Assembly (NCBI GenBank): GCA_900475325.1
Contig: LS483371.1
Coordinates: 4,216,001-4,280,000, forward strand
Direction: 5' to 3'
From: Paucimonas lemoignei
Lineage (GTDB): Bacteria; Pseudomonadota; Gammaproteobacteria; Pseudomonadales; Pseudomonadaceae
Length of the DNA stretch: 64,000 bases
In this document: in pieces, positions 8,877 to 17,677 of the stretch
How the letters are laid out: each line of letters opens with the position of its first letter
Position numbering within the stretch: position 1 is the stretch's first letter
Translations under genes and position numbers: made by a program
Notes under the pieces: model-generated
The model's input: the letters and a program-made list of their open reading frames with translations, nothing else
Told to the model about the DNA's origin: nothing
Database searches by the model: none

Positions 8877-9180
8877 ACATATCCATTGTTGCGGTCACGG
8901 CTGCTATGGGTTGCGCCCTTACGGCGCCTCACTTTTGAGAAGCCGGAATGCCGGCCCAGTCAAAAGTAAGCAAAACGCTCTTGCCCCACCACTCGGTCCC
9001 TCGCCTAGGCTCGGCATGCCCGTAATCCGACATTGATTCGGCGCGCCGCCGCAAAGGGCCATCCCTGGCCCAGTGCGGCTAAACCGGCATCCATGCCGGT
9101 TTGCCCGCCGAATCAATATCGGATTACGGCCAGCGTGGTTTAACGGGGCGCCAGGATCAAAATCAAAAGCAGATCAAGAT
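8877..9180 (-). repeat. Dispersed structured repeat, copy A
   Basis: Read on the minus strand it matches copies B (9831-10120) and C (50527-50828) over nearly the whole length. A near-perfect stem of about 24 bp (CCGTAATCCGA...TTGATTCGG) encloses two hairpins: AAACCGGCAT/ATGCCGGTTT and GCCGCA..GGGCCA/TGGCCC..TGCGGC. A second stem, ACTTTTGA/TCAAAAGT, follows, carrying in this copy an added GC-rich hairpin in its loop, and then GGCGCC-GTAA-GGGCGC. No long ORF is shared by the copies. Confidence 0.85.
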
Positions 9181-9217
9181 CAAAGGCAGGAATGGCCGGT
9201 TTGGCGCGGATTGAAGT

Positions 9218-9277
9218 GTAGGAGCTGCCGAAGGCTGCGAAGGCGGCTACCGATTCGCAGCCTTCGGCAGCTCCTAC
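9218..9277. repeat. REP palindrome, first of tandem pair
   Basis: Perfect 24-bp inverted arms beginning GTAGGAGCTGCCGAAGGCTG and ending in its complement, around a 12-base centre. Related, less perfect elements occur at 15688-15755 and 55629-55690. Confidence 0.9.
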
Positions 9278-9393
9278 AGAGAATTGCGCACACCGTTGAT
9301 TCCGTGCGAATTCATTCGCGAAGGCAACGGAGCGCAAAGATCAACAGCAGATCAAGATCGACTGCGGCGATGGTTGGTGCTGCGTGAATTGAG

Positions 9394-9453
9394 GTAGGAG
9401 CTGCCGAAGGCTGCGAAGGCGGCTACCGATTCGCAGCCTTCGGCAGCTCCTAC
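9394..9453. repeat. REP palindrome, second of tandem pair
   Basis: Same 60 bases as the element at 9218, 176 bases further on. The flanks are also duplicated (AGATCAAGATC upstream; AGAGAATTGCGC and GTTGATTCCGTG downstream), so the unit was copied as a tandem block. Confidence 0.9.
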
Positions 9454-9830
9454 AGAGAATTGCGCGCGGCGTTGATTCCGTGGGGCGCCCTGGGTGGTGC
9501 TCCCACCGATCTGGATTACGCTGCGGCACCGTGGGAGCAAGCTTGCTTGCGAAGGGGCCGGTACATTCGCTGCATCTTCTTGTGATTTACGCCGCCTTCG
9601 CGAGCACGCTCGTTACCACAGGTAATCAAGAGTTTGTGGGAACGGTGCTTGCCCGCGACAGCGGTCGACGCGGTTAGCCAGACATACCGCGTCATCGCTG
9701 CGGCCCAAACCAAGCGCTCCTAAGGATTCGTCTGTAGGAGCGAACTTGTTCGCGAGGCGATATTCCTGGCGACGCAGGCGGTATACCGCGCGCAGTACAA
9801 AAAAACAGGCCGGCTACCAGGCCGCCTCGC

Positions 9831-10120
9831 GCGCTTTTGATTTGGCTGTTGATCTTAGGCGCCCCGTTAAACCACGCTGGCCGGAAGCCGATATTGATTC
9901 GGCGGGTGAACCGGCATGGATGCCGGTTTAGCCGCGCTGGGCCAGGGATGGCCCTTCGCGGCGGCCCGCCGAATCAATGTCGGATTACGGGTATGCCGAG
10001 CCTAAGCGAGGGACCGAGTGGTGGGGCAAGAGCCTTTTGCTTACTTTTGGGCTTTCAAAAGTGAGGCGCCGTAAGGGCGCAACCCATAGCAGCCGTGACA
10101 GCGAAAATGGATATGTATTC
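9831..10120 (+). repeat. Dispersed structured repeat, copy B
   Basis: Inverted relative to copy A. The second inner hairpin uses GCCGCG/CGCGGC where copies A and C have GCCGCA/TGCGGC, a compensatory G-C to A-T change. The loop between the CTTTTG/CAAAAG arms is only six bases here. The 5' side of the outermost stem has decayed (GGAAGCCGA). Confidence 0.85.
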
Positions 10121-10146
10121 AAGTAAAGCGATCACCAAAACCAACC

Positions 10147-11283
10147 CTACTCATCCCTCTGCAAATCCGGCGGAATCGTAATATCCCCCAACGGATCAGG
10201 CCGCTTGCCCCCGCCCGCATGGTACTGCCGAATCTGATAGACATACGCCAACACCTGAGCCACCGCCAGGTAAAGCCCCGCCGGGATCTCCTGGTCAATA
10301 TCGGTGCTGTAGTAAATCGACCGCGCAAGCCCCGGGGACTCAAGAATCAGAATCTGGTGATGAGCGCCAATCTCGCGAATTTTCAGTGCGACAAAATCCA
10401 CACCTTTAGCCACCAGCATTGGTGCCCCACCCTTCTCCGGGTCGTATTTGAGTGCCACGGCGAAGTGCGTCGGGTTAGTAATGATCACATCGGCATCAGG
10501 CACCGACTCCATCATGCGCCGCTGCGTCATCTCATATTGCAACTGACGGATGCGCTGCTTGACCTGAGGGTTGCCATCGTTGCTCTTATGCTCGTCGCGG
10601 ATTTCCTGCTTGGTCATCAACAGCTTCTTATGCGCTTCGTACAACTGAAACGGCACATCCACCGCGGCGATAAACAGCAAACCACAAGCCATCCACAAGG
10701 TACTCCAGCCCACTACCAGCAGGCTGTGGATAATCGCAGCCTCAAGCGGTTCATGAGCAATGGAAACCAGATCATTGCGATCCTTGAGCAGCACCAAAAG
10801 CGCAACGACCAGCACAATCAGGAATTTCGCCAGCGACTTGAGCAACTCGATCAAGGCCGTGGCCGAGAACATTCGCTTGAGCCCAGCGGCCGGGTTCATG
10901 CGGCTGAACTTGGGAGCCATCGACTTGGCAGCGAACAGCCAGCCACCCAGAGAAATAGGACCGATCAAGGCCGAGACCAGCATCACCAGCAGGAACGGCA
11001 GCATTGCGACCATGGCGTATTTGCCGCTCACCAGCAGCATCTTTCCCATGGAGCCCGGCTCCATCAGCACTTCACGGCTGATGGTGAAGTTGGACGTCAT
11101 CAGATACGACATCATCTGCGCGATGCTGTCGCCTTCCACGATCAGGCCGATAGCGCCAGCGAGCATGACCACCACGGTATTGAGCTCTTTGGAACGCGCA
11201 ATCTGACCCTCTTCCCGGGCGTCCTTGATCTTTTTTTCCGTGGGTTCTTCTGTTTTGTCCTGACCATTCTCGTTTTCGGCCAT
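10147..11283 (-). CDS. flhB: Flagellar export switch protein FlhB
   Basis: Export-gate protein that switches substrate class from rod/hook to filament after self-cleavage. Four transmembrane segments fall between residues 30 and 210. The autocleavage motif NPTH is intact in IITNPTHFAVALKYD, followed by the typical C-terminal domain. At 378 residues it is full length. It starts one base after the fliR stop and is last in the fliLMNOPQR-flhB operon; copy B of the dispersed repeat begins 27 bases after its stop. Confidence 0.98.
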   Translation of the reverse strand: MAENENGQDKTEEPTEKKIKDAREEGQIARSKELNTVVVMLAGAIGLIVEGDSIAQMMSYLMTSNFTISREVLMEPGSMGKMLLVSGKYAMVAMLPFLLVMLVSALIGPISLGGWLFAAKSMAPKFSRMNPAAGLKRMFSATALIELLKSLAKFLIVLVVALLVLLKDRNDLVSIAHEPLEAAIIHSLLVVGWSTLWMACGLLFIAAVDVPFQLYEAHKKLLMTKQEIRDEHKSNDGNPQVKQRIRQLQYEMTQRRMMESVPDADVIITNPTHFAVALKYDPEKGGAPMLVAKGVDFVALKIREIGAHHQILILESPGLARSIYYSTDIDQEIPAGLYLAVAQVLAYVYQIRQYHAGGGKRPDPLGDITIPPDLQRDE

Positions 11284-11284
11284 T

Positions 11285-12070
11285 TCAGCGTGCCCTCACC
11301 ATGTCGCGGAAGGTCTGGAGCGTCTGTATCGCAAAAGGCTGGTACTGATTGAGGATATCGGCCAGCGAGATCCACAGGATCCCCATGCCCATCACCAGGG
11401 TGAGCGGGAAACCGATAGAGAAAATATTCAGCTGAGGCGCGGCCCGGGTCATGATGCCGAACGCGATGTTGATAATCAGCAGCGCGGTGATGGCAGGCAG
11501 CACCAGCCTGAGCCCTGCGCTCAATACCCAGCCAAGGCCGTTAGCCAGTTCCCAGAAATTGGAAACCAGGAGACCGCTGCCCACCGGCATCGTGGTGAAG
11601 CTCTCCACCAGGGTTTCGATGACCACAAGATGGCCGTTCATGCCCAGGAACACGAGGGTGACCAGCATGGTGAAAAACTGCCCGATCACGGCCGAGGACA
11701 CGCCGTTGGTGGGGTCGACCATGGAGGCAAAGCCCATCCCCATCTGGATCGACAGGATCTGCCCGGCGACCACAAAGGCATGGAAGAACAGCTGCAGAAA
11801 CAGCCCCAGCCCGGCGCCAATAATGATCTGCTCGCCAATCAGCAGCAGCGCTGACAAATCGAGCGCGTTGACCTGCGGCATAGGGGGCAGCACGGGGGCA
11901 ACCACGACGGTGATGGCCAGTGCGAAATAGAGCCGGATGCGACGCGGCACCAGCGTGGTGCCGAAAACCGGCATCGTCATCAGCATGGCCGTGATGCGAA
12001 ACATGGGCAGCATGAAGCTTGCGACCCACGTGCCGATCTGCCCGTCAGTCAGGGCCAGAACCGGTTCCAT
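11285..12070 (-). CDS. fliR: Flagellar export protein FliR
   Basis: Hydrophobic core subunit of the export gate, forming the FliPQR channel. The 261 residues contain about six membrane segments (for example LYFALAITVVVAPVLPP). The gene lies four bases after fliQ and one before flhB, as in other Pseudomonas operons. Confidence 0.97.
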   Translation of the reverse strand: MEPVLALTDGQIGTWVASFMLPMFRITAMLMTMPVFGTTLVPRRIRLYFALAITVVVAPVLPPMPQVNALDLSALLLIGEQIIIGAGLGLFLQLFFHAFVVAGQILSIQMGMGFASMVDPTNGVSSAVIGQFFTMLVTLVFLGMNGHLVVIETLVESFTTMPVGSGLLVSNFWELANGLGWVLSAGLRLVLPAITALLIINIAFGIMTRAAPQLNIFSIGFPLTLVMGMGILWISLADILNQYQPFAIQTLQTFRDMVRAR

Positions 12071-12074
12071 GGGA

Positions 12075-12344
12075 TCAGCCGATCACGGTTGGGATGCTGC
12101 TGTACAGATTCAGGATGTACTCCATGAACACCTTGAGCAGCCAGGGACCGGCAACAATCAGCGTGATGAGCATCACGATCAGACGTGGCAGAAAGCTCAA
12201 GGTCTGTTCGTTGATCTGGGTCGCGGCCTGAAACATCGCCACCAGCAGACCGCACAGCAGGCTCGGCACCACGAGGATTGCCACCAGCACCGTGGTCAGC
12301 CAGAGCGCTTCACGAAACAGATCGACCGCTACTTCTGGTGTCAT
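12075..12344 (-). CDS. fliQ: Flagellar export protein FliQ
   Basis: Small export-gate membrane subunit of 89 residues with two hydrophobic helices (LWLTTVLVAILVVPSLLCGL and the segment near residues 50-75). It begins MTPEVAVDLFREALW, typical of FliQ. It lies between fliP (25 bases upstream) and fliR (four bases downstream). Confidence 0.97.
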   Translation of the reverse strand: MTPEVAVDLFREALWLTTVLVAILVVPSLLCGLLVAMFQAATQINEQTLSFLPRLIVMLITLIVAGPWLLKVFMEYILNLYSSIPTVIG

Positions 12345-12369
12345 TGCACAGACTCCCGATCAAGAGGCG

Positions 12370-13116
12370 TCATACGCCACCGAAACTGCTGGCCAGGGTG
12401 CCGACAATCAGCGCCCAGCCATCCACCAGTACGAACAACATGATTTTGAACGGCAGGGAAATGATCAGCGGCGACAGCATCATCATACCCATCGCCATCA
12501 GGACGCTGGCGACCACCAGGTCGATGATCAGGAACGGAATGAAGATCATGAAGCCGATCTGGAAAGCGGTTTTGAGTTCGGAAATCACGAACGCAGGAAC
12601 CAGAATCGTCAGCGGTGCCGCGTCAGGCGTGGCAATGTCGGTGCGCTTGGAAAGGCGCATGAACAACTCAAGGTCGCTGGTGCGCGTCTGGGCCAGCATG
12701 AAGTCCTTGATCGGCACCTGCGCCTTGGCCACTGCATCCTGAGCGGTCAGGGTTTCGGCGAGATAAGGCTGCAAGGCGTCCTGGTTCACCCGGTCGAAGA
12801 CCGGCGCCATGATGAACATGGTAAGGAACAACGCCATGCCGGTCAGGATCTGGTTCGACGGAGTCTGCTGCAAGCCAAGGGCCTGACGCAAGATGGAGAA
12901 AACGATGATGATCCGGGTAAAACTGGTCATCAGCATGACGAACGCTGGAATGAAGCTCAGCGCGGTCATGATCAGCAGGATCTGCAGGCTGACCGAATAT
13001 TCCTGCTGACCATTGGCCCCGTTGGCCAGGGTGATCGCCGGGATGGACAACGGGTCGGCAGCGAACGCCACAGGCGCAGCCAGCACCAACAACAGCGTCA
13101 ACAGAATGCGCAGCAT
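12370..13116 (-). CDS. fliP: Flagellar export protein FliP
   Basis: Export-gate pore subunit. It carries a cleavable signal peptide ([20 protein letters not shown]), common in bacterial FliP. The conserved core includes [21 protein letters not shown] and the C-terminal membrane pair. Length 248 residues. Its ATG shares one base with the fliO stop (TAATG), which suggests coupled translation. Confidence 0.98.
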   Translation of the reverse strand: MLRILLTLLLVLAAPVAFAADPLSIPAITLANGANGQQEYSVSLQILLIMTALSFIPAFVMLMTSFTRIIIVFSILRQALGLQQTPSNQILTGMALFLTMFIMAPVFDRVNQDALQPYLAETLTAQDAVAKAQVPIKDFMLAQTRTSDLELFMRLSKRTDIATPDAAPLTILVPAFVISELKTAFQIGFMIFIPFLIIDLVVASVLMAMGMMMLSPLIISLPFKIMLFVLVDGWALIVGTLASSFGGV

Positions 13117-13568
13117 TACTTCTTATCCTTCTGAACCTTGTTGCCCATCAAGTCCATCAAACGCTGTGCAAACTCAGAGTTGACCGGCTGCCGTTCCGGC
13201 GCATCCACCGGTTCTTTGAGCACGTGCAGGGGCGTGATCCGCCCCGGCGTGACGCCCAGCAGAATCTGCTCGTTACCCACCTGCACCAGCACCAGGCGAT
13301 CACGCGGCCCGATAGCCCGCGAGCCGACCAGCTCGATGACCTGCGCATTGCCCGACATACCGCCCTGCACGCGACGCATCAGCCAGGCCAGCGCAAAGAT
13401 CAACCCCACCACCAGCAGCAGGCCGAACAGCAACTGTGTCAGTTGCCCGCCCATGCCGCTGGCCAGCGAAACATTGGCCTGCGGCGCCGCCGCTTGCACG
13501 GCGGGCTCAGCAGCCAGTGCGTACACCGGCATGGCGAGCAGAACCGCAACGGATTTGAACCTCTTCAC
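13116..13568 (-). CDS. fliO: Flagellar protein FliO
   Basis: Assists assembly of the FliP ring in the export gate. It has a signal-like N-terminus ([20 protein letters not shown]), a membrane helix at about residues 45-65 ([20 protein letters not shown]) and a cytoplasmic tail. Length 150. The start codon is GTG, sharing bases with the fliN TAG stop (TAGTG), so the gene is probably translated by re-initiation. It is weakly conserved at family level, but context fixes the call. Confidence 0.95.
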   Translation of the reverse strand: MKRFKSVAVLLAMPVYALAAEPAVQAAAPQANVSLASGMGGQLTQLLFGLLLVVGLIFALAWLMRRVQGGMSGNAQVIELVGSRAIGPRDRLVLVQVGNEQILLGVTPGRITPLHVLKEPVDAPERQPVNSEFAQRLMDLMGNKVQKDKK

Positions 13569-14035
13569 TAGCGCAGCTTCTTGATACGTTCGCTCGGGCT
13601 GATCACGTCGGTCAGGCGGATGCCGAACTTTTCGTTGACCACCACTACTTCGCCATGCGCAATCAACGTGCCGTTGACCAGCACGTCCAGCGGCTCACCC
13701 GCCAGACGATCCAGTTCGATCACCGACCCCTGGTTGAGCTGCAACAGGTTGCGAATGTTGATGTCGGTGCTGCCTACTTCCATGGAAATCGACACCGGGA
13801 TGTCAAGAATCACGTCAAGGTTCGGACCGTCCAGGCTCACCGGATTGTTGTTCTTTGGCATGCTGCCAAACTCTTCCATCGCCATGCGGCTGGAAGCTGC
13901 CGAGTTACCGGCGTCGGCTGCGAGCAGTGCGTCGATGTCGTCCTGGTTGCCATCACCGGATTCACCCAGTGCAGCAGCCCATTCATCGGCCAGCGCCTGA
14001 TCATCAGCGGACGTCATATCGTTTTCATCAGCCAT
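13568..14035 (-). CDS. fliN: Flagellar motor switch protein FliN
   Basis: C-ring subunit of 155 residues. A polar, acidic N-terminal half is followed by the SpoA domain (VSISMEVGSTDINIRNLLQL through the end). The ATG at 14035 (MADENDMTSADDQ) is chosen because GAGGA lies six bases upstream; an in-frame start at 14053 would add six residues with no ribosome-binding site. Together with FliM and FliG it forms the switch. Confidence 0.97.
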   Translation of the reverse strand: MADENDMTSADDQALADEWAAALGESGDGNQDDIDALLAADAGNSAASSRMAMEEFGSMPKNNNPVSLDGPNLDVILDIPVSISMEVGSTDINIRNLLQLNQGSVIELDRLAGEPLDVLVNGTLIAHGEVVVVNEKFGIRLTDVISPSERIKKLR

Positions 14036-14094
14036 CGGTTGTCCTCGGTGCACATTGATTCAGTTACACAACAAAATGTCAGCGTCGATAAAAC

Positions 14095-15063
14095 TCAACG
14101 CCGCTCGATCGGTTCGATCACTTGCAAGGCCAGGTGGCCCTGGTGCGAGCCCAGCTTGACCTTGAATGACGGCACGCCGTTGGCGCGCATCACCAGTGTT
14201 TCGTCCAGCTCCACCGGAATGATGTCACCGGGCTGCATGTGCAGGATGTCTCGCAACGGCAGTTCGCGTCGGGCAACCACGGTACTGATCGGCACAGACA
14301 CATCCAGCACGTCTTGTTTGAGGGCGTTGACCCAACGTTCGTCCTGGTCGTCCAGATCGGACTGGAAGCCCGCGTCGAGCATTTCCCGGATCGGTTCGAT
14401 CATCGAATACGGCATGGTGACGTGCAGATCGCCGCCACCGCCGTCCAGCTCGATATGGAACGTGGAGACCACCACGGCCTCGCTCGGCCCGACGATGTTG
14501 GCCATGGCCGGGTTCACTTCCGAGTTGATGTACTCGAAGTTCACTTCCATGATCGCCTGCCAGGCTTCCTTCAGGTCGATGAACGCCTGATCCAGCACAA
14601 TGCGCACCACCCGCAACTCAGTCGGGGTGAATTCGCGGCCTTCGATCTTGGCGTGACGACCGTCACCACCAAAGAAGTTATCCACCAGCTTGAACACCAG
14701 CTTGGCGTCGAGGATGAACAGCGCAGTGCCCCGCAACGGCTTGAGCTTGACCAGGTTGAGGCTGGTGGGCACGTACAGCGAGTGCACGTATTCACCAAAC
14801 TTCATGACCTGCACGCCGCCGACCGCCACGTCCGCCGAGCGGCGCAGCAGGTTGAACATACTGATACGGGTGTAACGGGCGAAACGCTCGTTGATCATTT
14901 CCAGGGTCGGCATGCGGCCCCGGACGATCCGATCCTGACTGGTCAGGTCGTAACTTTTGATGGTGCCAGGCTCAGCCGGACCATCGGTCGGCACCAAGCC
15001 ATCGTCCACGCCATGCAACAGCGCGTCGATTTCATCCTGGGACAGCAGGTCTTGCACGGCCAT
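14095..15063 (-). CDS. fliM: Flagellar motor switch protein FliM
   Basis: C-ring switch protein that binds CheY-P. The N-terminal CheY-binding peptide is seen as LLSQDEIDALLHG at residues 5-17. The middle domain has the GGxxV-type motif (VGGVQVMKFGEYV) and the SpoA domain is at the C-terminus (DVSVPISTVVARRELPLRD). Length 322 residues. It starts nine bases after fliL and 59 bases before fliN. Confidence 0.98.
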   Translation of the reverse strand: MAVQDLLSQDEIDALLHGVDDGLVPTDGPAEPGTIKSYDLTSQDRIVRGRMPTLEMINERFARYTRISMFNLLRRSADVAVGGVQVMKFGEYVHSLYVPTSLNLVKLKPLRGTALFILDAKLVFKLVDNFFGGDGRHAKIEGREFTPTELRVVRIVLDQAFIDLKEAWQAIMEVNFEYINSEVNPAMANIVGPSEAVVVSTFHIELDGGGGDLHVTMPYSMIEPIREMLDAGFQSDLDDQDERWVNALKQDVLDVSVPISTVVARRELPLRDILHMQPGDIIPVELDETLVMRANGVPSFKVKLGSHQGHLALQVIEPIERR

Positions 15064-15072
15064 GTCGTGGTC

Positions 15073-15576
15073 CTACTGCAATACGAAGTTAGTAAAAAGC
15101 AGCTGCTCGATCACAGTCTTGCCGAGTTCTTTCTGGGCCACTTCCTGAACGCTGGCGGTTGCCTTCTGGCGCAGCATTTCCTGGCCAATCGGGGTCGTCA
15201 GTGTCTCGAAAGGGATACCGGCAAACAGCATGACCAGGTTGTTGCGAATGACCGGCATGTGCGCTTTGAGTGCCTCCATGTCAGCCTGGTTGCGCGCCAG
15301 CATGGTGATGCTGACCTGCATGTAACGCTGGCGCCCGTTGGAATTGAAGTTGACCACGAACGCAGGCGTCAGAGGCTCGAAAATGGCCGCGTGCTTGACG
15401 TTCGGATCCGCCGCAGCGGCGACCGCAGGGTCGACCTTGGGTGTGGCGCTGTGCATGAAGAACCAGGTTGCACCGACGGACAGCCCGACGGCGAGCAGCA
15501 AAGCCACGACCACAATGATGATGAGCTTGAGTTTGCCTTTTGAGGCGGGGTCTTTAACTTCGTCGCTCTTCGCCAT
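15073..15576 (-). CDS. fliL: Flagellar basal body protein FliL
   Basis: Stator-associated inner-membrane protein. It has a short basic N-terminus, one membrane helix (IIIVVVALLLAVGLSVGATW, about residues 19-38) and a periplasmic stomatin-like domain. Length 167. First gene of the fliLMNOPQR-flhB operon, with a strong sigma54 promoter 52-67 bases upstream. Confidence 0.97.
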   Translation of the reverse strand: MAKSDEVKDPASKGKLKLIIIVVVALLLAVGLSVGATWFFMHSATPKVDPAVAAAADPNVKHAAIFEPLTPAFVVNFNSNGRQRYMQVSITMLARNQADMEALKAHMPVIRNNLVMLFAGIPFETLTTPIGQEMLRQKATASVQEVAQKELGKTVIEQLLFTNFVLQ

Positions 15577-15627
15577 GCCAATAATCCGTCACTATTCGGG
15601 GGGTTCGCTAATACGTGACAGAGGGAG

Positions 15628-15643
15628 AGCAAGTGTTATGCCA
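15628..15643 (-). promoter_or_regulatory. Sigma54 promoter for the fliL operon
   Basis: Minus strand TGGCATA-ACAC-TTGCT, with GG-N10-GC spacing and five of seven -24 bases matching TGGCACG. Lies just upstream of fliL. Confidence 0.8.
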
Positions 15644-15687
15644 GAGTTGCGGGGGATGTTCTGGAAGGCAGGATTTGTGCGCTTTTG

Positions 15688-15755
15688 CAGGAGCTGCCGG
15701 AGGCTGCGAATAGCGGTGGATCAAAAATCGCTTCGCAGCCTGCGGCAGCGCCTAC
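15688..15755. repeat. REP palindrome between fliK and the fliL promoter
   Basis: Imperfect inverted arms CAGGAGCTGCCGGAGGCTG and CAGCCTGCGGCAGCGCCTA around an A/T-rich centre. It sits 19 bases after the fliK stop, between two transcription units. Confidence 0.85.
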
Positions 15756-15774
15756 AGGCAATGGTCAACCCTGA

Positions 15775-17199
15775 TCAAGCGTAGTAATCAATCTCGCTGG
15801 TGCCGATCACGCGTGCTGCCGGTTGGCTGACCGCTACTGCTGCGTCGCCGCTGCCACCACCGTCAGTCGAGCCTTCAATACCATTGGAGCCGGAACCGTT
15901 GTTGCCGGTGCCGCGCGTATTGCTGGCCTGCTGCTCCTGCTGGTTCTGTTGATTGCGCGACTGGTCAGAGACGTTCACATCCACCTGACCCAAGCCCTGC
16001 TGAGTGAAAGAATCACGCAGACGTGACATCTGGCTTTCCAGCGCTTCACGTACGCCAACGTGGGCACTCATGAAGGTCACCTGGGTCTGCTGGTCCGGCG
16101 CCATATTGATGCGGATATCCAGACGGCCGAGTTCTGCAGGTTCCAGCTGAATATCAGCAGACTTGAGATTCTGGCTCGACAGGTACATCACCCGATCGAC
16201 CACCCCTTCACTCCAGCCACTCTGGTGCATGGCCAGCGGCTGATTGAGCAACGGAACGGCAGGCGCGGTGGCCGGACGAGCCTGCTGCGCGGCCTGACTC
16301 ATCGCCGCCAGGCGATCGGCAAAGTTATCGACCCGCGTATCGCCCACTGCGCCTTTGACATCCTTGAGACCTTCGCCCAGCAAACCTTCGAACGACTTGT
16401 CACTGCTTTCAGTGCTGGCCTCGTCAACGATCGGTGCCTGGTCATCCAGAGCCGCCAGGTTATTGGCGATGTTCTGCGTTTGGTCGGTCGTGAGTTCGCC
16501 TGCCTTCGCGTTCTTGCCCGCGTGATTCCCACCATTGGCGTTCTGCGCCTGCTGCGCCTTGGCGGCAGCACTCTCCAGCGCGAACTGCAAGGCAGGCATA
16601 TTTTCCAGCGGATCTGCGTTCGGGTCGAACGGTGCTTCGGCAACCGGTGCCGCAGGTTGCGCGGCTGCGGTGGAAGTCACAGCAGTGGTAAGCGAGACGC
16701 TCGGCTCGACAGGCTTGGCGTCGGCAACAGCCTTGTCGATGACCGGCGCGGCAACGGCCTGCCCTGCCATGGCCTGCAAGGTCGGATCCAGTGTCGGGTC
16801 AACCGGCAGTTCGGCAGGTGCCGCTGCCAGCAAGGCAGGGTCTATCGCCTCGTCAGTTGCCTGGTCGGCATCTTCGCCTGCAACCGCCGCTGCCGGGTCG
16901 ACAGGCAAGGGATTGCCGCTTTCGGCAACGGATGCCTTCTCAGCGGCAGTGGCGTCATCTGTGGCTGGCGAGGTGTTTTTATCCGCCACTGACTTGTCTT
17001 TGTCAGCAACGCTGCGGGACTTGACCGGCACATCGTCACGGGCTGCAGCCTTGGCGTCAGCCTGCTTGGCGTATACGTCGGAGAAGCTTGAGCGATCACT
17101 CGCACTGCTGTCCGCAGCCTTGGTCGAATTGCTGGCAGCGCTAGACTTCGTCGCGGCCGCGGCGTTGGCTTGAAGCAGTGCGTTAGTGGCGAGGGGCAT
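15775..17199 (-). CDS. fliK: Flagellar hook-length control protein FliK
   Basis: Secreted ruler that measures the hook and triggers the FlhB switch. The N-terminal 330 residues are low-complexity and rich in Ala, Asp, Lys and Pro, as is usual for the ruler part. The conserved C-terminal domain is present (about 345-435; LEPAELGRLDIRINMAPDQQ and HVGVREALESQMSRLRDSF). The tail is Gln/Asn/Gly-rich. The ATG at 17199 has GGAGAACGAC just upstream; an in-frame start at 17241 would add 14 residues without support. Length 474. Confidence 0.96.
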   Translation of the reverse strand: MPLATNALLQANAAAATKSSAASNSTKAADSSASDRSSFSDVYAKQADAKAAARDDVPVKSRSVADKDKSVADKNTSPATDDATAAEKASVAESGNPLPVDPAAAVAGEDADQATDEAIDPALLAAAPAELPVDPTLDPTLQAMAGQAVAAPVIDKAVADAKPVEPSVSLTTAVTSTAAAQPAAPVAEAPFDPNADPLENMPALQFALESAAAKAQQAQNANGGNHAGKNAKAGELTTDQTQNIANNLAALDDQAPIVDEASTESSDKSFEGLLGEGLKDVKGAVGDTRVDNFADRLAAMSQAAQQARPATAPAVPLLNQPLAMHQSGWSEGVVDRVMYLSSQNLKSADIQLEPAELGRLDIRINMAPDQQTQVTFMSAHVGVREALESQMSRLRDSFTQQGLGQVDVNVSDQSRNQQNQQEQQASNTRGTGNNGSGSNGIEGSTDGGGSGDAAVAVSQPAARVIGTSEIDYYA

Positions 17200-17274
17200 G
17201 TCGTTCTCCGCAAAAACAGCTGAATACGAAGAACAGAGCAAGATACGGGCCAGATGACCTGGCCTGGAAAGCGA

Positions 17275-17652
17275 TCAGGGGTGAGCGATCAGGGGTGAGC
17301 GAAAAAGCTGGCGTTCGGCGTCGAACAAACGGCGTACTGCCGAGTACTCGTGATCGATGCTGAGCAGCAGATCGCCAAGCCCGGCGACCTCTTGCCGCCG
17401 GCTGCGCTCCTCGAGCTGATGGCAAAGGGCGGCCAATTGCAAAGCGCCCATGTTGCTGCTGCTGCCTTTGAAACTGTGGGCCATCATGCACAGCTCCTGC
17501 AGATCGAACTCCGGACCGCCGAGGATCTGACGCAGGCGCACGATGCGCGATTCGGAATCGTGAATAAACACGTCGAGCAGGGTCGGGTATTCGTCCTCCA
17601 TGACGTCCTGCAAGGCACTCAAAACGCTGTAATCCAGATGATTGTCCGACAC
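17275..17652 (-). CDS. hptB: Histidine phosphotransfer protein HptB
   Basis: Hpt-domain protein that in P. aeruginosa takes phosphate from hybrid kinases and passes it to HsbR. The phospho-accepting His59 is in MMAHSFKGSSSNMGA, the Hpt signature. A GTG at 17652 is chosen because AAGGAG stands seven bases upstream and the product (VSDNHLDYSVLSALQ...) is then 125 residues. Longer starts run into the hsbR coding region. It follows hsbR by 25 bases and precedes fliK by 75. Confidence 0.93.
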   Translation of the reverse strand: MSDNHLDYSVLSALQDVMEDEYPTLLDVFIHDSESRIVRLRQILGGPEFDLQELCMMAHSFKGSSSNMGALQLAALCHQLEERSRRQEVAGLGDLLLSIDHEYSAVRRLFDAERQLFRSPLIAHP

Positions 17653-17677
17653 GTGCTCACTCCTTGATCGCCGGGCG

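Larger units (their letters stand above)
8804..10146. repeat. 1.3 kb gene-free repeat mosaic between flhA and flhB
   Basis: I see no convincing gene here; short ORFs on both strands follow the repeats. The block holds two copies of a long structured repeat in opposite orientation (8877-9180 and 9831-10120). Between them lie a 176-bp tandem duplication carrying two perfect 24-bp-arm palindromes (9218-9277, 9394-9453) and three degenerate REP-like pieces (near 9530, 9636 and 9733). It separates the flhA and fliL-flhB operons and may be a recombination scar. Confidence 0.85.

Noticed and set aside
8919..9116. Short ORFs inside the dispersed repeats (also 9837-10064)
   Set aside because: They follow the repeat sequence rather than independent coding selection, and indels between copies break them.
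9218..9453. Two identical palindromes considered as a CRISPR fragment
   Set aside because: Only two units, 60 bp long, 176 bp apart, with duplicated flanks and no cas genes; the REP interpretation fits better.
14239..15543. Plus-strand ORF of 434 codons over fliM and fliL
   Set aside because: It lies antisense to two certain genes, has His/Gln/Arg-rich shadow composition and no domain; GC-rich codon bias of the real genes opens such frames.
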